Part shown: in pieces, positions 8,737-17,183 of the stretch
Layout of the letters: each line of letters begins with the position of its first letter
Numbering within the stretch: the first letter of the stretch is position 1
From: Comamonadaceae bacterium
Lineage (GTDB): Bacteria; Pseudomonadota; Gammaproteobacteria; Burkholderiales; Burkholderiaceae_C
DNA length: 41,324 nt
Direction: 5' to 3'
Assembly: GCA_947450675.1 (NCBI GenBank)
Contig: CANFWI010000028.1
Location: 1 to 41,324 of the forward strand
Position numbers and translations under genes: made by a program
Notes under the pieces: model-generated
Seen by the model: only the letters and a program-made list of their open reading frames with translations
The model's database searches: none
What the model was told of the DNA's origin: nothing

Positions 8737-9693
8737 ATGAGCCCGCCCAATTTCCGCACCCTTGACCTCAACTTGCTGCGAGTCTTCGACGAGGTCATGG
8801 CTGAGCGCAGCCTGACCCGAGCCGCCCGTAACCTGTCTTTGACGCAACCGGCGGTGAGCAATGCGCTGCGGCGCTTGCGTGAAACCTTGGACGATGAATT
8901 GGTCCAGCGCAGTGGTCAGGGCATGGCGCCCACGCCCCGGGCGCGGGCCATCTGGCCGGCGGTGCGCGAGGCGCTGCAACAGCTGCAATCCTCTTTGATG
9001 CCGAGTGAATTTGTGCCGGCGGAGGCCAACACCAGCTTTGTCCTGGCCATGGCTGACGCCACTGCCGCCGAGCTGATTCCCGGCCTCACCGACATCCTCG
9101 AACAAGAAGCCCCACGCGTTTCGCTGCGTGTAGTGCCGCTGACGACCCGCGACCCGCGCCGCATACTAGACGATGAAAGCTGCGACTTGGCCGTTGGCTA
9201 CTTTCCGTCGGTGCTGGCTGATTTAACCGCTGGCGCGCAGAGTGGCGAGCCGCAGCCGTTCGCGCACTTGCGGCTGTACGACGGCGAGTACGTCTGCGTC
9301 ATGCGACGTGACCATCCCTTGGCACACAGCCCGTTGACGCTGGACCAATTTTGCGCAGCGCGCCACATGTTGGTGAGCTTTTCCGGTCGGCCTTATGGCT
9401 TCATCGACGAATCGCTGGCCTCGCTGGGGCGCGAGCGCCGCGTGGTGCTGACGGTGAATCAGTTTTTCACCGCCGGGCTGGTGGTGGCGAACTCCAACTT
9501 GTTGACCGTCTTACCGCGTCATTTTGTACGGGTCACCGGCATTGCCGAGCAGCTGATCTTGCAACCATTGCCTTTTGATGTCTCACCCGTGCACGTGGAC
9601 GCCGTGTGGCACCGGCGTAGCCAGCAGCGCAGCGGCCATGTGTGGCTGCGCCAAGCGGTGGTGCGAGCTGCGAAGCAAAGCTTTTCGACCTGA
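8737..9693 (+). CDS. LysR-family transcriptional regulator
   Basis: 318 residues. The N-terminal winged helix-turn-helix is clear (LDLNLLRVFDEVMAERSLTR, then LSLTQPAVSNALRRLR), followed by the linker helix and a LysR substrate-binding domain from about residue 90. The opening words resemble the NodD/NahR/LinR branch, which often responds to aromatic or other small effectors. The ATG at 8737 is chosen because GGAG lies 9 nt before it; an in-frame TTG at 8722 would cover that site. The closest divergent partner is the two-span membrane protein, and a metallophosphoesterase follows 15 nt downstream, possibly on the same transcript. Effector and targets are unknown. Confidence 0.92.
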   Translation: MSPPNFRTLDLNLLRVFDEVMAERSLTRAARNLSLTQPAVSNALRRLRETLDDELVQRSGQGMAPTPRARAIWPAVREALQQLQSSLMPSEFVPAEANTSFVLAMADATAAELIPGLTDILEQEAPRVSLRVVPLTTRDPRRILDDESCDLAVGYFPSVLADLTAGAQSGEPQPFAHLRLYDGEYVCVMRRDHPLAHSPLTLDQFCAARHMLVSFSGRPYGFIDESLASLGRERRVVLTVNQFFTAGLVVANSNLLTVLPRHFVRVTGIAEQLILQPLPFDVSPVHVDAVWHRRSQQRSGHVWLRQAVVRAAKQSFST

Positions 9694-9708
9694 AGGCGGC
9701 GATTCACC

Positions 9709-10533
9709 GTGAACATTCAGCTGCTGTCCGACCTCCATCTCGAATCGAACCCGCATTTTGTCGCGCGGCCGATTCCGGGTGCCGACGTGTTGGTGCTGGC
9801 CGGCGACATCGGCTCTTATCAGCCAGGCTCCTCGCTGTCGCGCTTAGGCGTTGAAGACTTTGGCTTGGCGCGTTTTTCACCGCGCCCGGTCAGCGAAGGT
9901 GGCGCAGGCTGGCCATGCCCAGTGCTGTTCATTCCAGGCAACCATGAATACGACGGGCAAGAATTCGACGATGCAACGCGCCGCCTGCGGGCCGCTTGCG
10001 ATCGCTGGGGATTGATTTGGCTTGAGCAGCAAAGCTGGGTATTGCAAGACGTGCGCTTTCTGGGTTGCACGTTATGGACTGATTTTGATGCCTTGAACGG
10101 TGACTCCCTGAGCGCTTCGCTGGCCGGCCGCGACAAGGCTTTTCGGGCCGCCAACTATTACCTCCGAAAAAACCACTCGCTGCGTGACGCTGTGCCGATG
10201 CTCGCACCCGAGGTCCGAGAACTCGGCTTGCAAAGCCAAGCGTGGCTGCGTTCGGCGTTGGCTCAGCCCTTTGATGGGCCAACTGTAGTGGTCACTCACT
10301 TCGCCCCAAGCCTTATCAGTGCCGATCCGCGCTACGGACTGACGCCAGGGACAGCCGGTTTTTGCAACGCCTTGGATGAGCTGTTGCCAGCAGCGCAAGT
10401 GTGGTTGCATGGCCACCTGCACTGCCCACAAGACTATCTGAGTCAAGGCTGCCACGTGGTTGCCAACCCGCTGGGTTATGCGCACAAAGGTGAGCAAAAA
10501 AGCTATCGACCAGAACTGCTGATCCGCGTTTAA
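9709..10533 (+). CDS. Calcineurin-like metallophosphoesterase
   Basis: 274 residues from a GTG start with a GAAGGCGG stretch upstream. All five metal-binding blocks of the family are present in order: LLSDLHLE (Asp8, His10), VLVLAGDIG (Asp33), PGNHEYDG, VVTHFAPS, and LHGHLHC near the C-terminus. These coordinate a dinuclear metal centre that cleaves phosphoesters. There is no signal peptide, so it acts in the cytoplasm. The substrate cannot be told from sequence; relatives range from cyclic-nucleotide to nucleic-acid phosphodiesterases. It starts 15 nt after the LysR stop, which suggests co-transcription but does not establish a functional link. Confidence 0.9.
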   Translation: MNIQLLSDLHLESNPHFVARPIPGADVLVLAGDIGSYQPGSSLSRLGVEDFGLARFSPRPVSEGGAGWPCPVLFIPGNHEYDGQEFDDATRRLRAACDRWGLIWLEQQSWVLQDVRFLGCTLWTDFDALNGDSLSASLAGRDKAFRAANYYLRKNHSLRDAVPMLAPEVRELGLQSQAWLRSALAQPFDGPTVVVTHFAPSLISADPRYGLTPGTAGFCNALDELLPAAQVWLHGHLHCPQDYLSQGCHVVANPLGYAHKGEQKSYRPELLIRV

Positions 10534-10719
10534 CCGCGTGTTCATGTGGCCGAATCCGGCGCAGCGCAGAAGCTCATCAGGGGCAAAGCGCCAGACACCG
10601 CGCCCTTAATTACCAAGGAGTCACAAGAAAGACCATTGCGTTTATATTGATACCGACATGGCTTACATTGGATTGGCACTACCCGTTTGGTGCTTACTTT
10701 TAACCCAATGGAGTCACCC

Positions 10720-11175
10720 ATGAAAAAATCCCTTATCGCTTTGGCACTGAGCGCCAGCGCCGTCTTTTCAGCCCAAGCTGCAGACATCGTGGACACCGCT
10801 GTCAGCGCGGGCAACTTCAAAACCCTGGTCACCGCCGTCAAGGCCGCTGGTTTGGTCGACACCCTCAAAGGCCCAGGCCCGTTCACGGTGTTTGCACCCA
10901 CCGATGCAGCTTTTGCCAAGATCCCCAAAGCCGATTTGGATGCACTGCTGAAGGACAAAGCCGCCTTGGCCAAAGTGCTGACTTACCACGTCGTACCCGG
11001 CAAAGTGATGGCCAAAGACATCAAGGCCGGTAGCGTCAAGACCGTGCAAGGCGGCAACGTGACTTTGGCCACCATGGGCGGCGTGACAGTGAACGGCGCC
11101 AAGGTCGTGGCAGCAGATGTGGCCGCCGACAACGGCGTGATCCATGCCATTGACACGGTCATCATGCCGAAGTAA
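10720..11175 (+). CDS. Secreted fasciclin (FAS1) domain protein
   Basis: 151 residues with a Sec signal peptide ([20 protein letters not shown], cleavage after AQA) and a single FAS1 domain filling the rest. The FAS1 H1 box is seen in [19 protein letters not shown] and the H2 region in the C-terminal [17 protein letters not shown]1 domains of this single-domain bacterial type are periplasmic or extracellular and are linked to adhesion or surface interactions. The ATG at 10720 has GGAG 6 nt upstream; longer starts would bury the signal peptide. A tiny 21-codon frame upstream ends across this start codon (see findings). A GC-rich hairpin follows the gene. Confidence 0.93.
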   Translation: MKKSLIALALSASAVFSAQAADIVDTAVSAGNFKTLVTAVKAAGLVDTLKGPGPFTVFAPTDAAFAKIPKADLDALLKDKAALAKVLTYHVVPGKVMAKDIKAGSVKTVQGGNVTLATMGGVTVNGAKVVAADVAADNGVIHAIDTVIMPK

Positions 11176-11195
11176 TTAGGTTGGTGAGATGAATC

Positions 11196-11218
11196 AGCGG
11201 GGCCTGCGGGCCCCGCTT
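11196..11218 (+). terminator. GC-rich hairpin between convergent genes
   Basis: AGCGGGGCC (11196-11204), a 4-nt loop and GGCCCCGCT (11209-11217) form a 9-bp perfect stem between the FAS1 gene and the convergent TetR gene. The T tract is very short, so it is a plausible but weak intrinsic terminator. Confidence 0.6.
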
Positions 11219-11238
11219 GCGTTGGCGCGCTTGATTCG

Positions 11239-11886
11239 CTACTGGCGCAAACCGCCAAAGCAGGTGGTCACGACGAACTCGACGATCTCTTCGTCGCTGT
11301 ACAGAGCGCTTGATTTCATGAATTCAAGCACCGGGTCGCAAGCCCGTGAATACACGGTGTAGAGCACCAAGATAGGCGGCAAAGCCGGGTTCAAACTGCC
11401 GTCAGCCTGAGCCGCTTCAATCCAGCCGCCGATCTGGTCACTGACCTGTAGCAAGCCGTCCAAGTAGGCCCGATTGGCCATCAAGTTGGCCCGCAGGCTG
11501 GAGTTCTGACTCGGCAAAGACGGCATTTCGCCAGCCAATTGCAAACGCATCATCCAGCGCACCACGGCTTTGAGTTGGTCGACAGGCGCGGCCTCCACGG
11601 GCAAGCTGTCCAACAAAGTCTTGGCCCGCGCCAACACCCGCACCATGGCTGCGGCCGCCAAGTCTTCCTTGCTGGGAAAGTGCTTGTACAAGCTGGCCTT
11701 GGCGATGCCGACTTCAGCGGCCACCGCGTCAACCGTCATCAAATCGAAGCCTTTTTCCGCCAGCAGGCGGTTCACCGCTTCAACAATAGCGTCCTCCCGG
11801 GCCTGCAGCATTTGCGCCTTGAATGACACCTTGGCGGGGCGGGTCGCAGCGTTAGCGCTATTTCGAGAGGGCAAAGAAGGGGACAT
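11239..11886 (-). CDS. TetR-family transcriptional regulator
   Basis: 215 residues. After a basic N-terminal tail of about 28 residues comes the TetR DNA-binding domain: EDAIVEAVNRLLAEKGFDLM, TVDAVAAEVGIAKASLYKHF (helix-turn-helix) and PSKEDLAAAAM. The C-terminal part is all-helical and divergent, as usual for ligand-binding TetR domains; it contains the uncommon run GEMPSLPSQNSSLRANL. No ribosome site is obvious at the ATG, and an internal Met before LQAREDAIVEAV could also serve as start. It lies downstream of the histidine kinase on the same strand with a 92-nt gap, and its targets cannot be inferred from context. Confidence 0.93.
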   Translation of the reverse strand: MSPSLPSRNSANAATRPAKVSFKAQMLQAREDAIVEAVNRLLAEKGFDLMTVDAVAAEVGIAKASLYKHFPSKEDLAAAAMVRVLARAKTLLDSLPVEAAPVDQLKAVVRWMMRLQLAGEMPSLPSQNSSLRANLMANRAYLDGLLQVSDQIGGWIEAAQADGSLNPALPPILVLYTVYSRACDPVLEFMKSSALYSDEEIVEFVVTTCFGGLRQ

Positions 11887-11978
11887 AGGCGGAGTTTAAC
11901 GCCGTGAATTTCTGGTCGCCTATTTTCTGGGGTTTGCACCCATCGAGCAACCCGGCTGTGTGTTTTATGACCCGTGAG

Positions 11979-14222
11979 TTAGGCGCGAGCGGGCTTGAAC
12001 GCTTCGGGCCCCGTATCGTTCGGGTCGAGATGGCCCAGCGTGAAGCGAAACGTGGCGCCTTGCCCGGGTGAAGATTCACCCCAAATCCGCCCGCCATGGC
12101 GCGCGATGATGCGCTGCACAAAGGCCAAGCCAATCCCGGTGCCCTCAAATTCGGACGGCGAATGAAGCCGCTGAAAAGGGCCGAACAATTTTTGCGAGTA
12201 GGCCATGTTGAAACCGGCGCCGTTGTCGCGCACGGCATACACCACGTCACCGTTGGCGTCGGTCTCTGAACCAAACTCAATGCGCGTGACGGGTTCGCCG
12301 GCACTGAATTTCCAGGCATTGCCCAGCAAGTTATCGAGGACTTGACGCAGCAAGCGGTGGTCGCCCGTGGCGATGAGCCCGGGTTCGACTTGCGCCATCA
12401 AGACGCGGGTCGGATCGCGCTCACGGCAATGGGTCAGCACCTCGTTCGCCAGCGCGCTGAGGTCGACGCGCTCATGGCGCAACGGTGCACGTGCCAAGCG
12501 GGCCAAGGACAGCAAGGCGTCAATCAATTCGCCCATTTGCACCACCCCAGCGCGAACGCGCTTGAGGTAGTGCTGCCCTTTTTTGGCCATGGGCTCCGGC
12601 AAGGCCGCGACGGATTCTTCTAGCAGACTGGCAAAACCATCCACGGCGCTCAAGGGTGAGCGCAAGTCATGCGAGACCGAATAACAAAAAGACTCCATCT
12701 CTTCGTTGGCCAACTTGAGCTGCGCGGTGCGTTGTTGCACCCGCTCTTCCAAAGTCGCGTTCAAGTTGCGGATTTCGAGATCCGCCTGCAAGCGCTTCAG
12801 TTCGGCTGAGGCACGTGCTGCAAATATTTGCAGCGTGGAGACCATCAAGACGGTGTGTTTGAGCGGCTCGCGAAACATCACAAACAGCATGCCGGCCAAC
12901 TCTCCAGATGAGTTCTCTAGTCGATGGCCGACATAGGCTTCGGGGCTCAGTCCAAAAATCGTCGTGACCTCCGGGTAGCGGCTGAGCACCTGTTTGGGCA
13001 AGGTCACACTGACCGCATCAATCAGCTCGTGGCACGGCGACTGCGCCACCGGGTAGTCAAAACTATCGACCAAGCGACCGTCAACGACCCCGGCCACCCG
13101 ACGCGCCATCAACGGCTCACCGGGAAGCACCCGCGTCACAAAAGCCGCTTGCGCGCCCAACGCGTCGGACATGTTGCGCACCAAATGCTCAAAAAAGTTG
13201 CTGCCGCTTTGTACCGACACCCCCGCGGCGACCTTGGAAATAGCGGCTTCAAGCTGATCACGCCACTGACGCGAACGGATGCTGTCAATGCCAAAAGCCA
13301 GGTTGTTGGCCAGCTCATGCAGCAGCAGCACTTCTTCGGCTCTGGCGGGCAGCGCATCTGCAGAATAAAGGGCCAGCATGCCGAAGGTCTGATCAGCATA
13401 GGACAGCGGTATGGTGAGCAAGCTGCGGTAGCCGCGCGCTAACGCTTCTTTGGCCCAGTGCACGCGATCTGCCAATGACTCGAACGCATAAAAATCCGAC
13501 ACTTTGCGTTGCCGGATGACATCACCCACGGGACCGCCCGAACCGGCGGGCTCGTCAGCCCAGCTCAGCTGGATCGTCGACAAATAGCCGGCTTCATGGC
13601 CCGCATGCGCCATCGGCTCAATGCTGCGCTTGTCATCTTCCCGTGCATAGCCAACCCACGCCATGCGGTAGCCACCGACCTCAACTGCCAAGCGGCAGAT
13701 CTCTGCCAGCAACTGCCGCTCGTTATCGATCCGCGTCAGCGCACGGTTGCACAAGCTGAGCATTTCCAATGCCCGCGCGGTGTTAGCGAGCTCTGCAGCT
13801 GCATGCTTCTGGAACGTGATGTCGTGCGCAGTCCCCACCACCCGCTCGATCTGACCGTCTTCGCCGATGACGGGATGAGCGCTGTCCCGAACCCAACGAA
13901 TCTCGCCACTGGGAAGTACCAGCCGATACTCGATCTCAGTGGGTGTGCCGCTATGGTTTGCCGCATAGGCAGCCACCACAGCGCCGCGGTCTGCCGGATA
14001 AACCGCATCAATATAAGAGCCCGGATTCGCGTAAAGACTTTCGCAGCTCAAACCCCACAGCCGCTCGTACGCCGGGCTGATGTAGAGCATCGCGCCGGTG
14101 GCGCCATCATGGCTGTAGTAAACATCCTCAGTGTTGTCGGCTAGCTCTAGGAAGCGCAACTCTTTGGACAGTCGCGTGACGTTAGCATCGCGGCGTTCTT
14201 GCTCTTCAGCAGGAGATTTCAT
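11979..14222 (-). CDS. Multi-sensor histidine kinase (PAS-GAF-GAF-HisKA-HATPase)
   Basis: 747 residues with no signal peptide or membrane span, so a cytoplasmic sensor. Order: PAS fold with PAC motif (about 20-140, ending VVGTAHDITFQKH), a GAF domain (about 155-310), a second GAF-like domain (about 320-480), a coiled coil (EERVQQRTAQLKLANEEMES), then the HisKA dimerisation helix with the phospho-acceptor in SVSHDLRSPL (His518). The ATPase has the N box DNLLGNAWKF (Asn near 635), the G1 box DNGAGF (666-671), an F box in FGPFQRLHS and the G2 box GTGIGLAFVQRI. The bacteriophytochrome-like end (RLHSPSEFEGTGIGL) is typical of this subclass. No response regulator is adjacent, so it is an orphan kinase. 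Confidence 0.95.
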   Translation of the reverse strand: MKSPAEEQERRDANVTRLSKELRFLELADNTEDVYYSHDGATGAMLYISPAYERLWGLSCESLYANPGSYIDAVYPADRGAVVAAYAANHSGTPTEIEYRLVLPSGEIRWVRDSAHPVIGEDGQIERVVGTAHDITFQKHAAAELANTARALEMLSLCNRALTRIDNERQLLAEICRLAVEVGGYRMAWVGYAREDDKRSIEPMAHAGHEAGYLSTIQLSWADEPAGSGGPVGDVIRQRKVSDFYAFESLADRVHWAKEALARGYRSLLTIPLSYADQTFGMLALYSADALPARAEEVLLLHELANNLAFGIDSIRSRQWRDQLEAAISKVAAGVSVQSGSNFFEHLVRNMSDALGAQAAFVTRVLPGEPLMARRVAGVVDGRLVDSFDYPVAQSPCHELIDAVSVTLPKQVLSRYPEVTTIFGLSPEAYVGHRLENSSGELAGMLFVMFREPLKHTVLMVSTLQIFAARASAELKRLQADLEIRNLNATLEERVQQRTAQLKLANEEMESFCYSVSHDLRSPLSAVDGFASLLEESVAALPEPMAKKGQHYLKRVRAGVVQMGELIDALLSLARLARAPLRHERVDLSALANEVLTHCRERDPTRVLMAQVEPGLIATGDHRLLRQVLDNLLGNAWKFSAGEPVTRIEFGSETDANGDVVYAVRDNGAGFNMAYSQKLFGPFQRLHSPSEFEGTGIGLAFVQRIIARHGGRIWGESSPGQGATFRFTLGHLDPNDTGPEAFKPARA

Positions 14223-14386
14223 AGCTCAGTCCAAGGTGACAGCATGCGCCGCGACAGCACGCGGCAGCAGCCTGTTAAGGATGGACTTGCACTGAGCCAC
14301 CATCGTCAAAAGACATACACCGATGGTAGCTGGATGCGTCAGGGGAAAATTCCTTCTCTTTCAAGGAGGCCGCACGAACGTTGCGC

Positions 14387-15763
14387 TTAATCCATCAACC
14401 CGGTCAGTTCCCGAACATCATGCAAGAAGGGCAGACGCATAACGCGGTCCAAAAATGCCGCCACTCTTTCCGCTGGATAACGCTGCGCAAGCTGATGATC
14501 GGCGCTACTCAAATGATCCTCCAGCGCATAAGGCCGAGACACACTGCCCATGGGGGCCAGCACCAAAGCAGCATAGCGCTCGCCCGTTGCCAAGGTCAGC
14601 GTGACGCGAGCACTGACCGACTCCGTGCTGCTGGTCTTCTCAACTTCTTCATCAACAACGCAATTCACCAGTCGGGTGAGATGCCTGACCAGCGGTGCCT
14701 CAAGGTTGTTTTCAAAATCGTCGATGTCCAACGAAAACCCTTTCGGGCCACCCTTGCAAATGGCCAGCGCCACACTGAAAGGCGCACTCATCTGGGCCGA
14801 TTGCAAGTCCTTCGGCTGGTTCGATGTCAACCGACCTTGGATGACTTTGGGTATGCCAAGGGTGATAGCCGTGATGCTGTTGGCATCAATGCCATGCTGC
14901 CGGCACAAATCTGATGCCGCTTCCACGGCCGATTGCACGCGTGCGCTGCAGGCGTGCGGCTTGATGGCCACTTCAGTGCAGTGGTAAAGCCTTCCTAAGC
15001 CCTGCGTCATCACCGAAAAATCGGCCGCATCGGCATAGGCACGAGCGAAACCGTCCTGCCCCTCCAGAATGTCAATCGGCCCCGAAAAGCCAGCCTCCAC
15101 CATCAAGGCCGCACGCACGCCGGCGCTCGCCGCTTGGGCGGCATGCAGCCGCTTGACGGTGGACTCGGAATGGTAAAACTGTGTCAAGCCACCGCAGGTC
15201 GAGGCCGCAAGTCCTATCGATTGCGCAATGCGCGTCGAACGGTCGGCCCCATTGAAGATCAAACTGGCAGCGGCCACCGCAGCGCCAAAGACACCGCAGG
15301 TAGCGGTACTTTGAAAGCCACGTTTGAAGTGACTGGGTTGAATGCCAAGTGCAATGCGGATCATGACCTCATAGCCCGCAACAACCGCAGCCATGACTTG
15401 CGCACCCGTTATGTTTCGGCTGGCGCCTACCGCCAAAGCGGTTGAAAAAACGATGCAGCCGGGATGCAACATCGCGCCGACGTGGACATCATCGGCATCA
15501 ATGCTGCCAGCGTAAACCGTGTTCAAAAACGCGGCACTTGCCGGATCAACCTGCTGGGCAGAAAACAACAACGGTGCAGCGCCCATGCCGGCGTTTTGCT
15601 GGGTGTAGTCTCGCGCCCAAGTGCTCCAAGGCAATCGCTCGCCGATCGAGGCCACCCGAAAATAGTCGAGCGTCAAGCCGAGCATTTTGGCTTTCACCGA
15701 TGCCGGTAATGTCTGGTAGTTCAGGTCTGCCGCGAACGACGCCAGTGTCTGAGTCGGTCCCAT
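14387..15763 (-). CDS. MmgE/PrpD family protein (second copy)
   Basis: 458 residues of the MmgE/PrpD fold, whose characterised members include 2-methylcitrate dehydratase and cis-aconitate decarboxylase; this subgroup is not specific enough to name a substrate. It opens with ASFAADLNYQTLPASVKAKM and contains the family-like stretches DADDVHVGAMLHPGCIVFST, RGFQSTATCGVFGAAVAAA and AIKPHACSARVQSAVEAA. The ATG at 15763 is separated from the stop of the preceding paralogue by one base, so translation is likely coupled. It is a clear tandem paralogue of that gene, and together with the Bug receptor upstream forms a three-gene operon for an imported carboxylate, by inference. Confidence 0.9.
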   Translation of the reverse strand: MGPTQTLASFAADLNYQTLPASVKAKMLGLTLDYFRVASIGERLPWSTWARDYTQQNAGMGAAPLLFSAQQVDPASAAFLNTVYAGSIDADDVHVGAMLHPGCIVFSTALAVGASRNITGAQVMAAVVAGYEVMIRIALGIQPSHFKRGFQSTATCGVFGAAVAAASLIFNGADRSTRIAQSIGLAASTCGGLTQFYHSESTVKRLHAAQAASAGVRAALMVEAGFSGPIDILEGQDGFARAYADAADFSVMTQGLGRLYHCTEVAIKPHACSARVQSAVEAASDLCRQHGIDANSITAITLGIPKVIQGRLTSNQPKDLQSAQMSAPFSVALAICKGGPKGFSLDIDDFENNLEAPLVRHLTRLVNCVVDEEVEKTSSTESVSARVTLTLATGERYAALVLAPMGSVSRPYALEDHLSSADHQLAQRYPAERVAAFLDRVMRLPFLHDVRELTGLMD

Positions 15764-15764
15764 G

Positions 15765-17183
15765 TCAAGCTCGCAACGTAAAAAGTGGAGCCACAGACGC
15801 AAGCTGCTCAATTTGCCGCGCCTGAGACAGCCAGGCCTCACAAGCGGCCGCGCCGAAAGTAGGTGACGCAAGCGCCTGAAAGCGCTGCGACACTTCGTCC
15901 GATGTGATCGGGTTTTGCGGGCAACCTTTGGGGTGTTCGATGAAGTGTTCGTGGACGCGCCCGTCTGTGAGGTGACACGTCACCCGCGCAGGAACCGCCT
16001 CCGCGGTGGTGAGTCGCTCGACGTCGCTGTCGACCACGCAGGTCGTTCGGGCCGACAAGTCGCGAATCCATTCGTCCTGCATGGACTCTTCAAAATCATC
16101 GATCGAGAGCGTCAACGGGCCTTCGCGTTGACCTGCCAATGCAAAGGCCATGGCCACCGCAAACGGTGTACTGAGCTGCGCTTGCTGGTTGTCGACTGGC
16201 CGGTTCGCCGTCAGCTTACCCACCATGGCTGGGTGCACACCCACCTCAATCGAGGCAATCGACGCCATGCTGATGCCCTGTTTTGCCAGCACTGCGGCGG
16301 CTTCAATCGCCGACTGCATGCGCACACTGCCAGCGTGGGGTTTGAGCGAAATCAGCTGGGTGTGGAAAACGCTGCCCAAATGGTCTACGCACACCATCGG
16401 GTCAAATCGATCCGAGAAGGCGCGCGCAAATCCCTGAACCCCTTCGATCGCATCGTGCGGGCCTGTCAGACCCGCCTGCGCCAACAGCGCCGCCTCAACG
16501 CCATTGGCGGCCGCCTTGCCCGCATGAAAGCGCTTGATGTCAGAGCCGGATACAAAAAACTGCGACAAACCACAGGCAAAGGTGGCCGCAATACCCAGCG
16601 CGTCACGGGTTTGCTCCGTCGAGAGTTTGAGCAAGCTGGCGCACGCTGCTGCCGCACCAAAAGCGCCGCAGGTTGGCGTCCCCTGAAAACCGCGTAACGA
16701 ATGCTCGGGCTGAATCGACATGCCAATGCGAATCGCAGTTTCGTAACCCGCCAACACAGCGGTTAATAACTCACGTCCGTTGGCCCCGGTCACCTGCGCC
16801 ATCGCCAAGGCGGCCGGCCAGATCACCACGCCCGGGTGAATGATGGCGGCAACGTGCGAGTCATCCCAGTCGAGACTGCCACACGCCACGCCATTGACGA
16901 ATGCCGCCTTGGCAACATCCACCACTTGACCCGAAAAAAACAGACTCGCCGGCTTGTCCGATGAGTGATGCTGATACAGCGCCGTTATTTTTTGCGTCCA
17001 CGCCCGCTCACGTCCGGCCGCAGCCGCACGGAAGACGTCGACCATCAAAACCGGCATCAGCGTTCTGACATGCGCAGGCACGTCAGACCACTGCAGGTTG
17101 GCTACAAATGCGGCGAGTTGCGCGGTCACCGCCACAGCCGGCTGCGGCGGACGGGCTTTGATCGGGGATGACAAGGTGTTCAT
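15765..17183 (-). CDS. MmgE/PrpD family protein (first copy)
   Basis: 472 residues; same family and layout as the following gene: DWDDSHVAAIIHPGVVIWPA, RGFQGTPTCGAFGAAAACAS and SLKPHAGSVRMQSAIEAAAV mark the conserved helical domain and the active-site region. Members dehydrate, decarboxylate or isomerise di- and tricarboxylic acids; no specific reaction is assigned. The ATG at 17183 overlaps the stop of the Bug receptor gene by 4 nt (ATGA), which decides the start against an earlier in-frame codon. The order receptor, enzyme, enzyme suggests that the receptor's ligand feeds these enzymes. Confidence 0.9.
   Translation of the reverse strand: MNTLSSPIKARPPQPAVAVTAQLAAFVANLQWSDVPAHVRTLMPVLMVDVFRAAAAGRERAWTQKITALYQHHSSDKPASLFFSGQVVDVAKAAFVNGVACGSLDWDDSHVAAIIHPGVVIWPAALAMAQVTGANGRELLTAVLAGYETAIRIGMSIQPEHSLRGFQGTPTCGAFGAAAACASLLKLSTEQTRDALGIAATFACGLSQFFVSGSDIKRFHAGKAAANGVEAALLAQAGLTGPHDAIEGVQGFARAFSDRFDPMVCVDHLGSVFHTQLISLKPHAGSVRMQSAIEAAAVLAKQGISMASIASIEVGVHPAMVGKLTANRPVDNQQAQLSTPFAVAMAFALAGQREGPLTLSIDDFEESMQDEWIRDLSARTTCVVDSDVERLTTAEAVPARVTCHLTDGRVHEHFIEHPKGCPQNPITSDEVSQRFQALASPTFGAAACEAWLSQARQIEQLASVAPLFTLRA

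Noticed and set aside
10542-10973. 143-codon minus-strand frame opposite the FAS1 gene and its upstream region
   Set aside because: The Ala/Ser-rich product has no family-like pattern, while the plus strand has a signal peptide and a FAS1 domain.
13509-14144. 211-codon frame opposite the histidine kinase
   Set aside because: Antisense of the PAS and GAF part of a clearly coding gene; no motif.
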